From contig CP119672.1 in assembly GCA_030078075.1 (NCBI GenBank), positions 620,001 through 684,000 of the forward strand: a DNA stretch of 64,000 nt, given 5' to 3'. A model generated the notes under the pieces. It was not told the DNA's origin, searched no databases, and saw only the letters and a list, made by a program, of their open reading frames with translations. This stretch comes from Crithidia sp. LVH-60A (taxonomy: Eukaryota; Euglenozoa; Kinetoplastea; Trypanosomatida; Trypanosomatidae). A program made the position numbers and the translations under genes. Every line of letters starts with the position of its first letter. The first letter of the stretch is position 1. Positions 36,498 through 46,119 of the stretch are shown piece by piece.

Positions 36498-37915
36498 CCT
36501 GACGGACAAAGAGGGACCAGAGAGATAATGAGTGAGGTGTGATAACTGTCAAGAGGATTTCGTACGTACCTCAACACGTTTTTTTTTTTGATGAGAGAAC
36601 CAGCAGCGATGGAAGCCAGCAGTTTAAGTACTCGTATCGAGGTGCCAGGAACTCTGTTTGCGTGTATGTGTGTGCTTGCGAGCACGCGAAGTAATCAGGA
36701 TGACAAAGAGGGTATTGAACAGTGAGAAAGAAAAGAAAGGCGCACTTCACAACGCACCGCTTCCGACAGCACAAAGGGGAAACAAACAAACAAAACAAAA
36801 CAAAAGAAGTCGGGTAGATGAGTTGGGTGGAGGGCACGGATGGACAAGAAAAGGAGGAGACAACACAAACAAAAGAACGCCAGTAAGTCAACGATATAGA
36901 TCCGGTGTAGCCAATAAGAAGAAGAGAATTAAAAGCACAACCAAACAACGAGAACAACAACACACACACAGTATAAATTCGCAGTGGAAACTCACCAAAT
37001 TCCCGCTGAGAGTGACGCACACCAATTATCGCGCAGACAAACAGACTCACACAAACACACACAACGATTTACTAGAACAAGTTACACCTGGAAAGATGTA
37101 GGAGTGGGAAAGAAGAAAGCGCTATATATGTATGGCTATATTCGGGAAGGGGGATTAGGATGACTGCACGGGCACACACAACTCGTAGTTGAAAAGGGTA
37201 ATAATAATAATGAGAGTAGAGAGCACAGACCTACTAAGTGCCTCTTTTGTTGTTGTTGTTGATTGGTTGAAGTAACGCTTTTTGATAAGGTGGAGGTTGA
37301 AGTAATGCAGAGATGAAGGACAATGCAGAAAGAAAGAGAGAACGAAAAGAAAGCGTACAAAAGAAAGTATAAAAAAATATATAGATATAACAATATTTTT
37401 GGTGAGAGGGTGTTGATGCCGTCGGAGAGGTGTGGCAAACGGCAGCTGACGACGAACAGGTTTGGTGTGGATCAAAGAAAAAATGATGATGTCAAGAGGA
37501 AACGTGCGTAGACGGGGATGAAGGGGGAGAAGAAAATGTTGTCGGCGATGGAGAGAAGGAAGAGGAGCACTCCTAGTAAAGGATGAGAGAGTCCTGATGG
37601 AAGTGACGTTGATGCAAAACTCCCGTTCTTTCTCGCTTTTTTCCCCGTTCACCGATTCACGGAGAGAGCGGAGGCTCCAGCACATTTCGACAGCCGCAAT
37701 AACCAACACTAACAACATGAAACACCTTTTTTTTGCTTTCTTTGGGTGGTGCACTCCTCGTGCTTAACCGATCATCACATCATTCATCACACGCCACACA
37801 CATACACGCACGCACGTGCACACGTTACCAAAAGGAATAAAACAATTTAAATTGATGGATGCATTCTCACTTCGCATTCACAGTGACAGTAGCAGCAGCA
37901 ACAGTGGTGCAAAGC
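36498..37915. other. Intergenic, MFS transporter / BUD31
   Basis: 1.4 kb without a credible gene. Open frames here are pyrimidine-rich UTR translations that start at non-ATG codons. Confidence 0.6.
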
Positions 37916-38680
37916 CTACGAAGAGGACGAAGCACCGTTTTCCCCGGTCCCCGCAGACTTCTCGGACGGCGGATCAGCAGAGCAGCAGCCCGTGCACCCA
38001 CACACCACGCAGGCCATGAAGCGCTTGTTCTTGCGCTGCGCAGCCGGCACGCGGCAGATGCACGTCGCCGTCTCCTCCCCGCCGCCTCCCCGCTGCTGCT
38101 GCGCCGCTGCCACGGAGGCCGGCACGCGCCGCTCTTGCTTATCACGCAGGGCGTACTTCGCCGTCGTGTTGGCGGCAAGACTGGCAGCGCCGGGAACGCC
38201 ACACGCCGTGCAGCACAGACGCTCGTAACCCGGCAGCCGCCACCGCCGCGCCAACCCACCATCGATGAGCTGCATCTCCACGCAGTAGTCGTACACCTCC
38301 TTCGTGATGCTGCGCGTCTTTGCGTAGGCGTTAAAGACGTAGCGGGTGCGAGCGCGGTTGATCGCTGCCATGCGCCAGAGCGGCGGCACCGCTGACGCTG
38401 ACGGCTCAGCCGGAGAAGCCGACGCGTTTGCATCCGCATCGTCTCCACCTTTGGTATTCTCTTCGCGCACCTCCTCTACCACTGCATCGTCGTCACGCGG
38501 ACGCTTCAGCGGTGCAGCTGCGGATTTGTCGCTGTGCCGCGGCCGTGTTGTCTGCCCCACAACCCCCTTCGATTCCTCTTGCGTTGCAATCTTCATCTGG
38601 TCCTCGAAGTCTTCGAGGGTGGGTTGCAGGACGTCGAAACCCGGTGGTGGCTTCCGCATGCCCGGTCGAATCAGTGGCAT
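37916..38680 (-). CDS. BUD31: BUD31/G10 pre-mRNA splicing factor
   Basis: 254 aa, against about 144 in human. The N-terminus MRKPPPGFDVLQPTLEDFED matches the G10 signature (RKPPP..W..I.PTL.E...). Residues 101-160 (LWRMAAINRARTRYVFNAYA, SITKEVYDYCVEMQLIDG, GYERLCCTACG) and the C-terminal zinc Cys (CICRVP at 207-212, CVVCGCTGC at 224-232) match BUD31 throughout. BUD31 is a nuclear component of activated spliceosomes; in trypanosomatids it would mainly serve trans-splicing. Two insertions account for the extra length: an acidic linker (~31-100) and ~40 residues between zinc ligands. Start ATG at 38680; the upstream TTG frame is not used. Confidence 0.92.
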   Translation of the reverse strand: MPLIRPGMRKPPPGFDVLQPTLEDFEDQMKIATQEESKGVVGQTTRPRHSDKSAAAPLKRPRDDDAVVEEVREENTKGGDDADANASASPAEPSASAVPPLWRMAAINRARTRYVFNAYAKTRSITKEVYDYCVEMQLIDGGLARRWRLPGYERLCCTACGVPGAASLAANTTAKYALRDKQERRVPASVAAAQQQRGGGGEETATCICRVPAAQRKNKRFMACVVCGCTGCCSADPPSEKSAGTGENGASSSS

Positions 38681-39145
38681 CCTTTCGCCCGGCTCTCTTT
38701 GTGTTTTATGAGCGGTTTGGGAATTCAAGGGTTAAGAGGTGACGCTCAGTGGAAGACACTTGTCTTTATAGTAAAAATATATATGTGTTTGTGTTGCCCT
38801 ACGAGACGGTAAGATGCAAGGGAGAAGGAAATGAGTAGAGAGTTAAAGAGAGAAAAAGTGAGCAGATGCCATGAGTGAGCAATTATTGCTCTACGAGCGT
38901 GCAGCCTTGGCTGTGCTTTGTGCCTCTTTCAGCATTGGCTTTAAAAGCAAAGACAATTTGGCCGTCACACACGACACAGGAGAGCGCAGAAAAAAAAACC
39001 AGTATATTGTCGAAAGTCGTAAAATGAGAAGAAGTTTTATTGTATAATTGTTGCACGTGTCAACAGTTCTATGGACGCTTCACTTCTATCATTGGCACAG
39101 AAAGAGAGAACAAAAAGCAAAGGTCAGCAGAACCTGTCTCTCCCG
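38681..39145. other. Intergenic, BUD31 / MCM4
   Basis: No gene. AT-richer than neighbouring coding DNA. Confidence 0.6.
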
Positions 39146-42100
39146 TCACATCGGCGCGCCTCCTGCACCACCACCACCACCGCCAGCCAGCGTCACCGTC
39201 GTGGCTGTGAAAGACTGCACGACGTCTCCGCCAGCCAGAAAGGCAAGCAGCTCCACAAACTGCGTCGGCGCCATCGGCCGCACCGCACCGGTCGCCGTCT
39301 CGTTGAACGCCGTCCGCAGCTCCGCCACCGGCACGCTCCGGCGACCTTGCGACAGGAACCGCCGCTCCAGCAACTCTTCCAGGCGCCGCATGTTCCCCTC
39401 CATCGTGTTCTTGGTCGGGTCCGCAGCGTGGAACATGTCGAGGTTGATCAGACCCGTCGTCGGATCGGTGGCCGACTCCTTCAGCGCGGTGCTGATGATG
39501 CGCTTCGCCTCCAGCACGTCCTCGACGGACACCTCAGCGCCGTAGCGCATCTTCGCCCGCGCCTCCGAGAGGCGAATCATCGACTCCAGCTGGCGCAGTG
39601 TGGCCGACACCGTGCGACTGCTGCCCCGCGCCTGTCGCAGCTCCACGTAACTGCGGGCCAGCTGCTTGTGCGACGCTTCGGTCAGCTTCGGAAACACCGT
39701 CTCGCGAGCCAGTGCGATGTACTCGGAGAGCGTGGCAGAAGGCATGTAGGGGGCAGAAGCGGGACCTTGCAGGAAAACTTCGCCTTCCAGCTCCATCTGC
39801 ACGTCGACGGCGAGGCCGGTGATGGCATCGATGTGGCTGCGCGAGGAGGAGCCGGCTGCGGTGGCCGTGCTGCGTGGCTGGCCAGAGAGAGAGTCGCCTT
39901 CGCCGCCTTCGTCATTGTCACTCCCTTCCCCATCTGCCACGTCGTCGTTCTCTTCGTTATCGCTGTCCGAAACGCCATCCGCTGCGAGCCGCTGCTGCCG
40001 CTGCTGTCGTCTACGGCGACTGCTCTGCACCGCACTGCGCGTCTGTGCCCCACTCGACGTGTCCATGTACATGGACAGAACGTGCGAGGCGAGCCGGCGG
40101 TCCTCCACAGCGTCGTGACGGTCCAGCAGGAGAAAGATGAGATCAAAGCGGGAGAGCAGCGTTGGCTCGATTTGCAGATTCTCCACCACGTTGAGCTGCG
40201 GGTTCCACTGCGAGTCCTTGGGGTTCGCGGCGGCCAGAATCGACGTCCGCGCGTTCAGCTGGGCGATGATGCCGGCCTTGGCGATCGACAGGGTCTGCTG
40301 CTCCATGACTTCGTGCAGCACCGATCGTGTCGAGTCGTTCATCTTGTCGAACTCGTCGATGCAGCAGAGGCCGCGGTCGGAGAGCACCAACGCACCAGGC
40401 TCCAGCACCAACTCCCCCGTGTCGCTGTCCTGCACCACGAATGCAGTGAGGCCGACGCTGCTGCTGCCCTTGCCAGAGGTGTAGACGCCCCGCGGTGCGA
40501 TCTCGTGCACCTGGGTAAGCAGCTGCGACTTGGCCACACCGGGGTCGCCGCAGAGCAGCACGTTCAGCTCCGAGCGGAAAACGGCGCAGTTGCTGCTGCT
40601 CCCGCCCCCACTGGATGCTGCACTTCTTCCTGCTACTGCTCCTCCTGCTGCTGCTGCTGTCGGTGTGGAGCCCGATGGCGTGGTGTTGGCCGCCGCCGCC
40701 GCTGACGCTGCACGCTCGCTGAACACAAACGTCTTCGCCGTACCGCCGAAGAGCTGCGACAGGATGCCCCGCTTTACATCGTCGTGCCCCCAAATCGTGC
40801 GCGCAAAGGACCGCAGCAGAACGTCATAGATATCAGGGCGGCGGGCGAGGGCGTGAAACATGTCGAGCCGTGCGGTGTCCATCATCGCCGCCAACGCCAT
40901 CGCGTCCCCTTCGCCGCCTTTTGTTGTGGCGAGCGTCGGCGTTGTCAGATGCAGACGACTGTGGCCGCTCTCCTTGGCACTGTTGGCCTTCCCCGCACCC
41001 TCAGCGAGCCGCGTAGCGCGGACGAGCTCCATGTGCACGGCATCCATGTGCGTGGAGAAGATGCTTTTTATGATGCGGGTGTTGGCGTTGAGGCGAATCG
41101 GCGTGGATCGGTAAATGCCCGTCACGACAAGGCGATCACCAGGCACCACCGCGTCGACCATGTTGCCGTACACCACCACGCCGATCGAGATGGGTGTCTC
41201 GCCGTCCGAGACATGCTCAGGCGACTCCTGCAGCTTCACGAGTTGCTTGTCCTCGTAGAGCGAGAGGTTGTGCTGCAGCTTGAAGGAGTACATCTTGCCA
41301 CAGTGCGAGCACCGTGTTGGCTCAAAGATGCGCCCCTTGTCTCCGCTGACGCTGCGCTCCTGGTACTGGCAATTCCAGCACTGGAAACAGGCGACGCGGA
41401 TCTCTGGAATCACCTTCGACACCCGAATCACCATTCCCTTGATCGCCAGAAGCTGCTCAATGTGTCCAGGGCTAAGCTCCTTGAGCGTGCACATGGTCGG
41501 CAACTTCTTCGCGGCGACCGTGATGAGCGAGTCCTCCGGCACCGTGATGCCGTGGCGGTGCAGCAGCACGTCGCGGTACACCTCCTCCGCGACGGCGGAC
41601 ATCATCTGCAAACACTCCGTTGGGTGCTGCGTTGTGTGCGTGTAGAGCTGCGGCGCGACACGCTGCAGCCACGTGAAGTCCAGTTCCAGCGTCGTGCGGC
41701 CCTGCATGTGCATGCGCAGGAATTCTTTGAGGTAGTACTTCTCCTGCAGAGCCTGCGTTGTGGCTGCTGCGGCGGTGGCGGCGGCCAGAGAGGAGCTGAG
41801 GCCCAGCGACGCCACACTCCCACTGCTGCCGAGCAGAGGGCTGGCCAGGTTGGACAGAGTGCCGGCGGAGCCGCGCTGCGCGGTGCGGTCAGACACCACC
41901 TGCGACAGCGAGAAGTTCTCCAGGTAGCGTTGAAATTCGTCGCGGAATACCTCCACCGCGATGCCGGTGCCCCATATGTAGGAGTAGTCCTCCGAGCGCT
42001 GCAGTGCCGCTGCCGCTGCTGCTTCTCTTGCATCGACCTGTGGGGCCGGCTGCACACCGTAGCTGCCGTTGGCGGCATCGGCGCTGGAGAAAGCGTTGTT

Positions 42101-42226
42101 GTTATTATTAAGGTGCGAGGTGCGTGGCGCTGGTGGTGCGTCGTTGTCGGGCGTCGTCTCACGCCGGCGCTGCGGCCGTACCGGAGTAAGGTCGATCAAC
42201 TGATGCAGGGCGTCCTCGTCGTCCAT
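39146..42226 (-). CDS. MCM4: MCM4, replicative helicase subunit
   Basis: 1026 aa. MCM4 is one of six AAA+ subunits of the MCM2-7 helicase loaded at replication origins. Seen here: the N-terminal region with SPGHIEQLLAIKGMVIRVSK; a C4 zinc finger (CFQCWNC ... CSHC); 'KLQESPEHVSDGETPISI' and 'PGDRLVVTGIYRSTPIRLN', typical of MCM4; Walker A CGDPGVAKSQLL (Lys566); Walker B LCCIDEFDKMND; arginine finger LLSRFDLIFLLLD; and the C-terminal lid/winged-helix part. Inserts include Ala/Gly/Ser runs just before Walker A and an acidic stretch (DSDNEENDDVADGEGSDNDE) after the AAA+ core. ATG at 42226. Confidence 0.93.
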   Translation of the reverse strand: MDDEDALHQLIDLTPVRPQRRRETTPDNDAPPAPRTSHLNNNNNAFSSADAANGSYGVQPAPQVDAREAAAAAALQRSEDYSYIWGTGIAVEVFRDEFQRYLENFSLSQVVSDRTAQRGSAGTLSNLASPLLGSSGSVASLGLSSSLAAATAAAATTQALQEKYYLKEFLRMHMQGRTTLELDFTWLQRVAPQLYTHTTQHPTECLQMMSAVAEEVYRDVLLHRHGITVPEDSLITVAAKKLPTMCTLKELSPGHIEQLLAIKGMVIRVSKVIPEIRVACFQCWNCQYQERSVSGDKGRIFEPTRCSHCGKMYSFKLQHNLSLYEDKQLVKLQESPEHVSDGETPISIGVVVYGNMVDAVVPGDRLVVTGIYRSTPIRLNANTRIIKSIFSTHMDAVHMELVRATRLAEGAGKANSAKESGHSRLHLTTPTLATTKGGEGDAMALAAMMDTARLDMFHALARRPDIYDVLLRSFARTIWGHDDVKRGILSQLFGGTAKTFVFSERAASAAAAANTTPSGSTPTAAAAGGAVAGRSAASSGGGSSSNCAVFRSELNVLLCGDPGVAKSQLLTQVHEIAPRGVYTSGKGSSSVGLTAFVVQDSDTGELVLEPGALVLSDRGLCCIDEFDKMNDSTRSVLHEVMEQQTLSIAKAGIIAQLNARTSILAAANPKDSQWNPQLNVVENLQIEPTLLSRFDLIFLLLDRHDAVEDRRLASHVLSMYMDTSSGAQTRSAVQSSRRRRQQRQQRLAADGVSDSDNEENDDVADGEGSDNDEGGEGDSLSGQPRSTATAAGSSSRSHIDAITGLAVDVQMELEGEVFLQGPASAPYMPSATLSEYIALARETVFPKLTEASHKQLARSYVELRQARGSSRTVSATLRQLESMIRLSEARAKMRYGAEVSVEDVLEAKRIISTALKESATDPTTGLINLDMFHAADPTKNTMEGNMRRLEELLERRFLSQGRRSVPVAELRTAFNETATGAVRPMAPTQFVELLAFLAGGDVVQSFTATTVTLAGGGGGGAGGAPM

Positions 42227-43311
42227 GATGCTTTAAAAGAGAGGCGATGTATGAATGAGGAGGGAAAATATGAATGAGGATTGGTTTCTATCAACGACAG
42301 GATGGACAAAACAGAACAGAAAGCGCTCAACGGTTTCCCTTTTTATGCGGGTGCCTGCGTACTTCAACGCAGTAGAGGACGACTCTATGTGGCTATATCT
42401 GCACGTCCTCTTTTTGTGCGTGTTCTTTTTATTGTGGTCGCTGTTGAGATACGGGGAAGGAAAAGGAAAAAGTTGGAGAGAGAGAGAGTAGAGGAGGAGG
42501 GCACCGAGACACTAGCACGCACTGCGATGGCGTTCCGTTCAAGATGACGTGTCAACACGCACATACAGACAGCCAAAAAATAAAAGGTGCGTGCGCAAAG
42601 AAGTATGCGGCAGTGCGCACTTTAGAAGAATCAAGGCAACCGAATTTGTGGATTGCAAAAGAGGCACGTTATATTGCGAGAGGAGCGCTGATCCCTCTCA
42701 GCACACGCGTCACTCTTTCCTTCTTCTCAACCTTCAATTAAAAATAAAAGAGAGAGAGGAAGAGAACTCAACTTCTCCCCTCATCGTTGACGCTGACCTT
42801 CTGCTTTGGGTGGCGGCGTTGAGCCGCGAAAGGGAATGACGTAGCCAAGAAGAGCACAAGGAGAAAAAAATAATAAAGAAAAAGGGTAGCTTTCATCAAC
42901 ACATGGTACGCCCGGTGGAACGCGAACACGCACGCACCCCTTCCTCCCTCGCTCAACAGCAGAAGAAGAAACAAAGCGCGTGCGTCGCACACAAGCGCAC
43001 CTCTCACCGCCGCTGCTGCGCCTGAAGATAGAGAATGGAAGGAAAAAAGAAAAAGGAGGAGGTGGACGAGAAGGAAACACAAACATTGCCCCGTCAACTT
43101 CTTCATCTTCCTTCCTCGTCTCGCCCTCTCTTTCTTTTTCGTGCAATCCAGGCTTCGTTCAGGGAAGTGGAAGCTACCGGCCATTTAAACCCGCACCTTC
43201 TTCTTTCTCCTCCACTAACGCGTCTCTCCGCGCTTGTTTGACGAGGCAGACAAGCCGGGGCGTGAGGCGTGAGGAAAGAAAAAAAGAAAGAGACCAACTC
43301 ATAAACGCAGC
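42227..43311. other. Intergenic, MCM4 / ubiquitin protease
   Basis: No gene seen in 1.1 kb. Confidence 0.6.
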
Positions 43312-46119
43312 TCATCGTGTGCCTAGCGGACGCGTCGAGACACCGTTACGCCCCTTCGCCCGCTCCGCCGTCGCGATGGCCGCGGCGAACTGCTCCTGCC
43401 GCTGCTGCATCTCCTTCACCTCCGCTGCTGTCACTGCCGCATTGCCACCGAAGGCGTCGTAGAAGATTGCGTAGTCTGTGCGGGAGATCGGGACATAGAA
43501 CCACTCAACCGGTGGACCGTGCACGTGGGGCAGCTCCTCGGGCACCTGCACCGTGCTGGGAAAGAGACTGCGGTGCGTCGTCAGCTTCGCCTGATCCGCT
43601 GGGGTGCAGTAGCAGAGGCGGTTGACGATGGGACCGGGCTCGCTGAGGAAGGCGACACGCTGCAGCCAGAGCCGCGAGATGTAGACGACGGGCTGCGAGG
43701 AGGACGACGCTGCCGCCGCCGCGGAGCACTGCTCTTCCTCCTCTCCTAGACTACTAGAACCACCAGCAGCAGCAGCAGCAGCAAGGGCTGGTCCAGGTGC
43801 TGCTGGCGTGCTGACGTCACGGGAGAGGTAGTAGCACGCTTTCTGCCGCAGCTGCACCGCTTCATCCACTTCTGCTGCGGCCTGCACCATCGGCTGGCGG
43901 CGGTACAGCAACACGTACTCCTCCGAGTCCGCCGCCTCACCAGCGCTGGCCTTCTCGATCTCGTCGTCGCTGATGTAAACCCACGTGCTCTGCTCGGTGG
44001 TGGACTTGTACAAAAAGACGGTGTAGTGGCCGCCCTCGTAGCCGCCGTGGTGGTTCACGATGCCGTCGAGGGTGTAGGTGGTGGGGATGGCCCACGGAGC
44101 CGCACCATCCGCGTTCAGCGTCGACGCGGGCTGTTGCTCCTGCTGTTGCGCTTGAGGATGCTGTGAGGCGGACGGAGAGGCAGGTGGCACGCCTCCGGCT
44201 CCTGCGCCTGCCGTTGCCGTGGGTTCTGCGAAGGCGTTGGAGGAGCGTATCGCGGCGTTGGCCCCGAGGCTCGCGCGGAGGCAGGGCGGGATCGGTTCTG
44301 CGAAGGGGGCGGCGACGCCGTGCAGGTAGCGGCGCAGGTCCAGAATCTCCGGCATCGTACGCGGTGGCTGCGCCTTGGCCGCTGCCGCCTCGGTGAGGGG
44401 CGTCCAGGAGGCCGGAAAGATGACGGGGTCTGTCTTCTTGCTGTTGAAGCAGCGACCAGCCTCGAAGCGCTTCATGTGGAGCACCAAATACTCGGGCAGC
44501 CCGAGCAGCGTCTCCGACTTGGTGGCCTCGCTCACCGTCCCACACGAGTCGCACTGGTACTTGTTCGAGCCTTGCAGCTTGACGGGCTCAAAGTGGATGT
44601 CGAGGCACTCCTGCAGCGTCAGCGGGAAGGGCACACTGCTCGTGAAGAGCCGCGTGAGGTGGTCCCAGGCGGAGGTGAAGAACGAGAGCGGGTTCCACCA
44701 GGTGAAGCCGGCGTGCTTCTTTGCCTGCAGCGGCTGCCCATCCGGGGCCAACCGACGCACGTTGGGGTGCCGCGCCGCGAACTGGCTGCGCTGACGACTC
44801 GTCGGGACGTCAATCAGCAGCGCGTTGTAGTCACTCACGACCCGCGAGACGCGTCGGCAGTGGTGACACTCCACCTGCGACACGGCGTGGCCATGGAAGC
44901 CGTCCATTACGGGGTTGTAGTGCAGGCGCGGTGGGCGGAAGGTGCCGAGGTAGGGCTTGCCCTGCCGCTGCTTCACGCGACGCTCCAGCTGCTCGTTTTC
45001 GGTGTTCACCTGCTTCATGAAACGCAGCACCGCCATGGCGTGTGCGCTGCGAGCACCTGGCACGGCACCAGCTACCCGGAGAGAGGCGACCGGCGACGCC
45101 TGTGAAAACTCATCTGAGAAGTACGGTTCACTGCGGTGTGGTTGCGGTTGCTGCTGCAGCTGCTGCTGCGTGTCGGTCGACGTGGGATTCGGGGAGCTGC
45201 CAGGGTGGGTGAGGATGGCGTCCTCGGCGAAGGAGCTGAGCACCTGCTCCACCTCTGCGTACTGCCCGCCCTCCTCCTCGAGGCTGGCAAGAAGGGCCGT
45301 CATCATTTCCGCCGCGTCCTGCTGACTGCGGCCCTCAAATTGGGTGTAGACGCGTGCGAGGGCGTCAAGAGCACGCACCGGCGAGAGGGCTTCGCCGCTG
45401 CCGAGGTTGTTGTTCTCCATGCGGGACAAGAGCCCAGCGAACTCCTCAAATAGGGCGTGTGTCGCGTCTCCGCCGCGCAGACACAGCTTCGTTGTCGCGG
45501 CGCCGGTCGGGCTTGCTTTGGCCGTGCTCGACTGCAGAGGCGAGTTCGTCCGCGCCGCCTGCACGAAGGGGGAGTTGCGCAGGGCGTACACCAGTGCGGG
45601 GCAGTTGGCGAGCATCTGTACTCCAGAGTTAAAGTAGCAGGTGTTGCCGAGATTCTGCAACGGGCAGACAATCATCGGGTGGAAGGCGCTGTCGCGACTG
45701 GCGGCGATTTCCTCCGTGCGCTGCGCAGCGGGAGTGTCGGAGCGACACGTCAGCAGCTGCACAGAGCTCGAGCCGGCGGCAGTTGAGCGGCGGCTGGACA
45801 TCGGCCGCTGCTGCTGCTGCAGTGGCTGTTGCTGTTGTTGTAGTGGTTGCTTGAAGGCGTGCACCCGTCCACTGCTGCCCGAGACACCCGGACTCGCCAG
45901 ACTCGATCCCTCGCTGTTGCTGCGCCGCATTGCGCCGCTCGTGTTGCTGCCGCTGCTCCCTCCAGCTTTTACATCTCGCAAAGGCGTGTGGGGGACTGCC
46001 GAGGAGGACTCGAGCGGCAGGGCGGCGGCTTCCTCCATCTCCACCGTGAAGGAGCGGGTGCCCTCGCTTTGGGCGGTGCCCGACGTGGGCAGCAGCGGCG
46101 TGGTCACCGAGGTCGACAT
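43312..46119 (-). CDS. Ubiquitin-specific protease (C19 family)
   Basis: 935 aa. A papain-like deubiquitinase. The Cys box is LQNLGNTCYFNSGVQML with Cys161 as nucleophile; the His box is YTLDGIVNHHGGYEGGHYTV with His698, followed by WVYISDDEIEKA and EEYVLLYRR. A CxxC pair (VECHHC and YQCDSC) sits in the fingers. Low-complexity inserts lie in the middle (Gln/Pro, residues ~320-350) and before the His box (Gln/Pro/Ala). About 190 residues follow the catalytic domain, with a second conserved-looking part (PVVYISRLWLQRVAFLSEPG, VEWFYVPISRTDYAIFYDAF). No ubiquitin-binding domain is obvious. Start ATG 46119; the frame upstream has only a TTG and a His run from the leader. Confidence 0.88.
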   Translation of the reverse strand: MSTSVTTPLLPTSGTAQSEGTRSFTVEMEEAAALPLESSSAVPHTPLRDVKAGGSSGSNTSGAMRRSNSEGSSLASPGVSGSSGRVHAFKQPLQQQQQPLQQQQRPMSSRRSTAAGSSSVQLLTCRSDTPAAQRTEEIAASRDSAFHPMIVCPLQNLGNTCYFNSGVQMLANCPALVYALRNSPFVQAARTNSPLQSSTAKASPTGAATTKLCLRGGDATHALFEEFAGLLSRMENNNLGSGEALSPVRALDALARVYTQFEGRSQQDAAEMMTALLASLEEEGGQYAEVEQVLSSFAEDAILTHPGSSPNPTSTDTQQQLQQQPQPHRSEPYFSDEFSQASPVASLRVAGAVPGARSAHAMAVLRFMKQVNTENEQLERRVKQRQGKPYLGTFRPPRLHYNPVMDGFHGHAVSQVECHHCRRVSRVVSDYNALLIDVPTSRQRSQFAARHPNVRRLAPDGQPLQAKKHAGFTWWNPLSFFTSAWDHLTRLFTSSVPFPLTLQECLDIHFEPVKLQGSNKYQCDSCGTVSEATKSETLLGLPEYLVLHMKRFEAGRCFNSKKTDPVIFPASWTPLTEAAAAKAQPPRTMPEILDLRRYLHGVAAPFAEPIPPCLRASLGANAAIRSSNAFAEPTATAGAGAGGVPPASPSASQHPQAQQQEQQPASTLNADGAAPWAIPTTYTLDGIVNHHGGYEGGHYTVFLYKSTTEQSTWVYISDDEIEKASAGEAADSEEYVLLYRRQPMVQAAAEVDEAVQLRQKACYYLSRDVSTPAAPGPALAAAAAAGGSSSLGEEEEQCSAAAAASSSSQPVVYISRLWLQRVAFLSEPGPIVNRLCYCTPADQAKLTTHRSLFPSTVQVPEELPHVHGPPVEWFYVPISRTDYAIFYDAFGGNAAVTAAEVKEMQQRQEQFAAAIATAERAKGRNGVSTRPLGTR

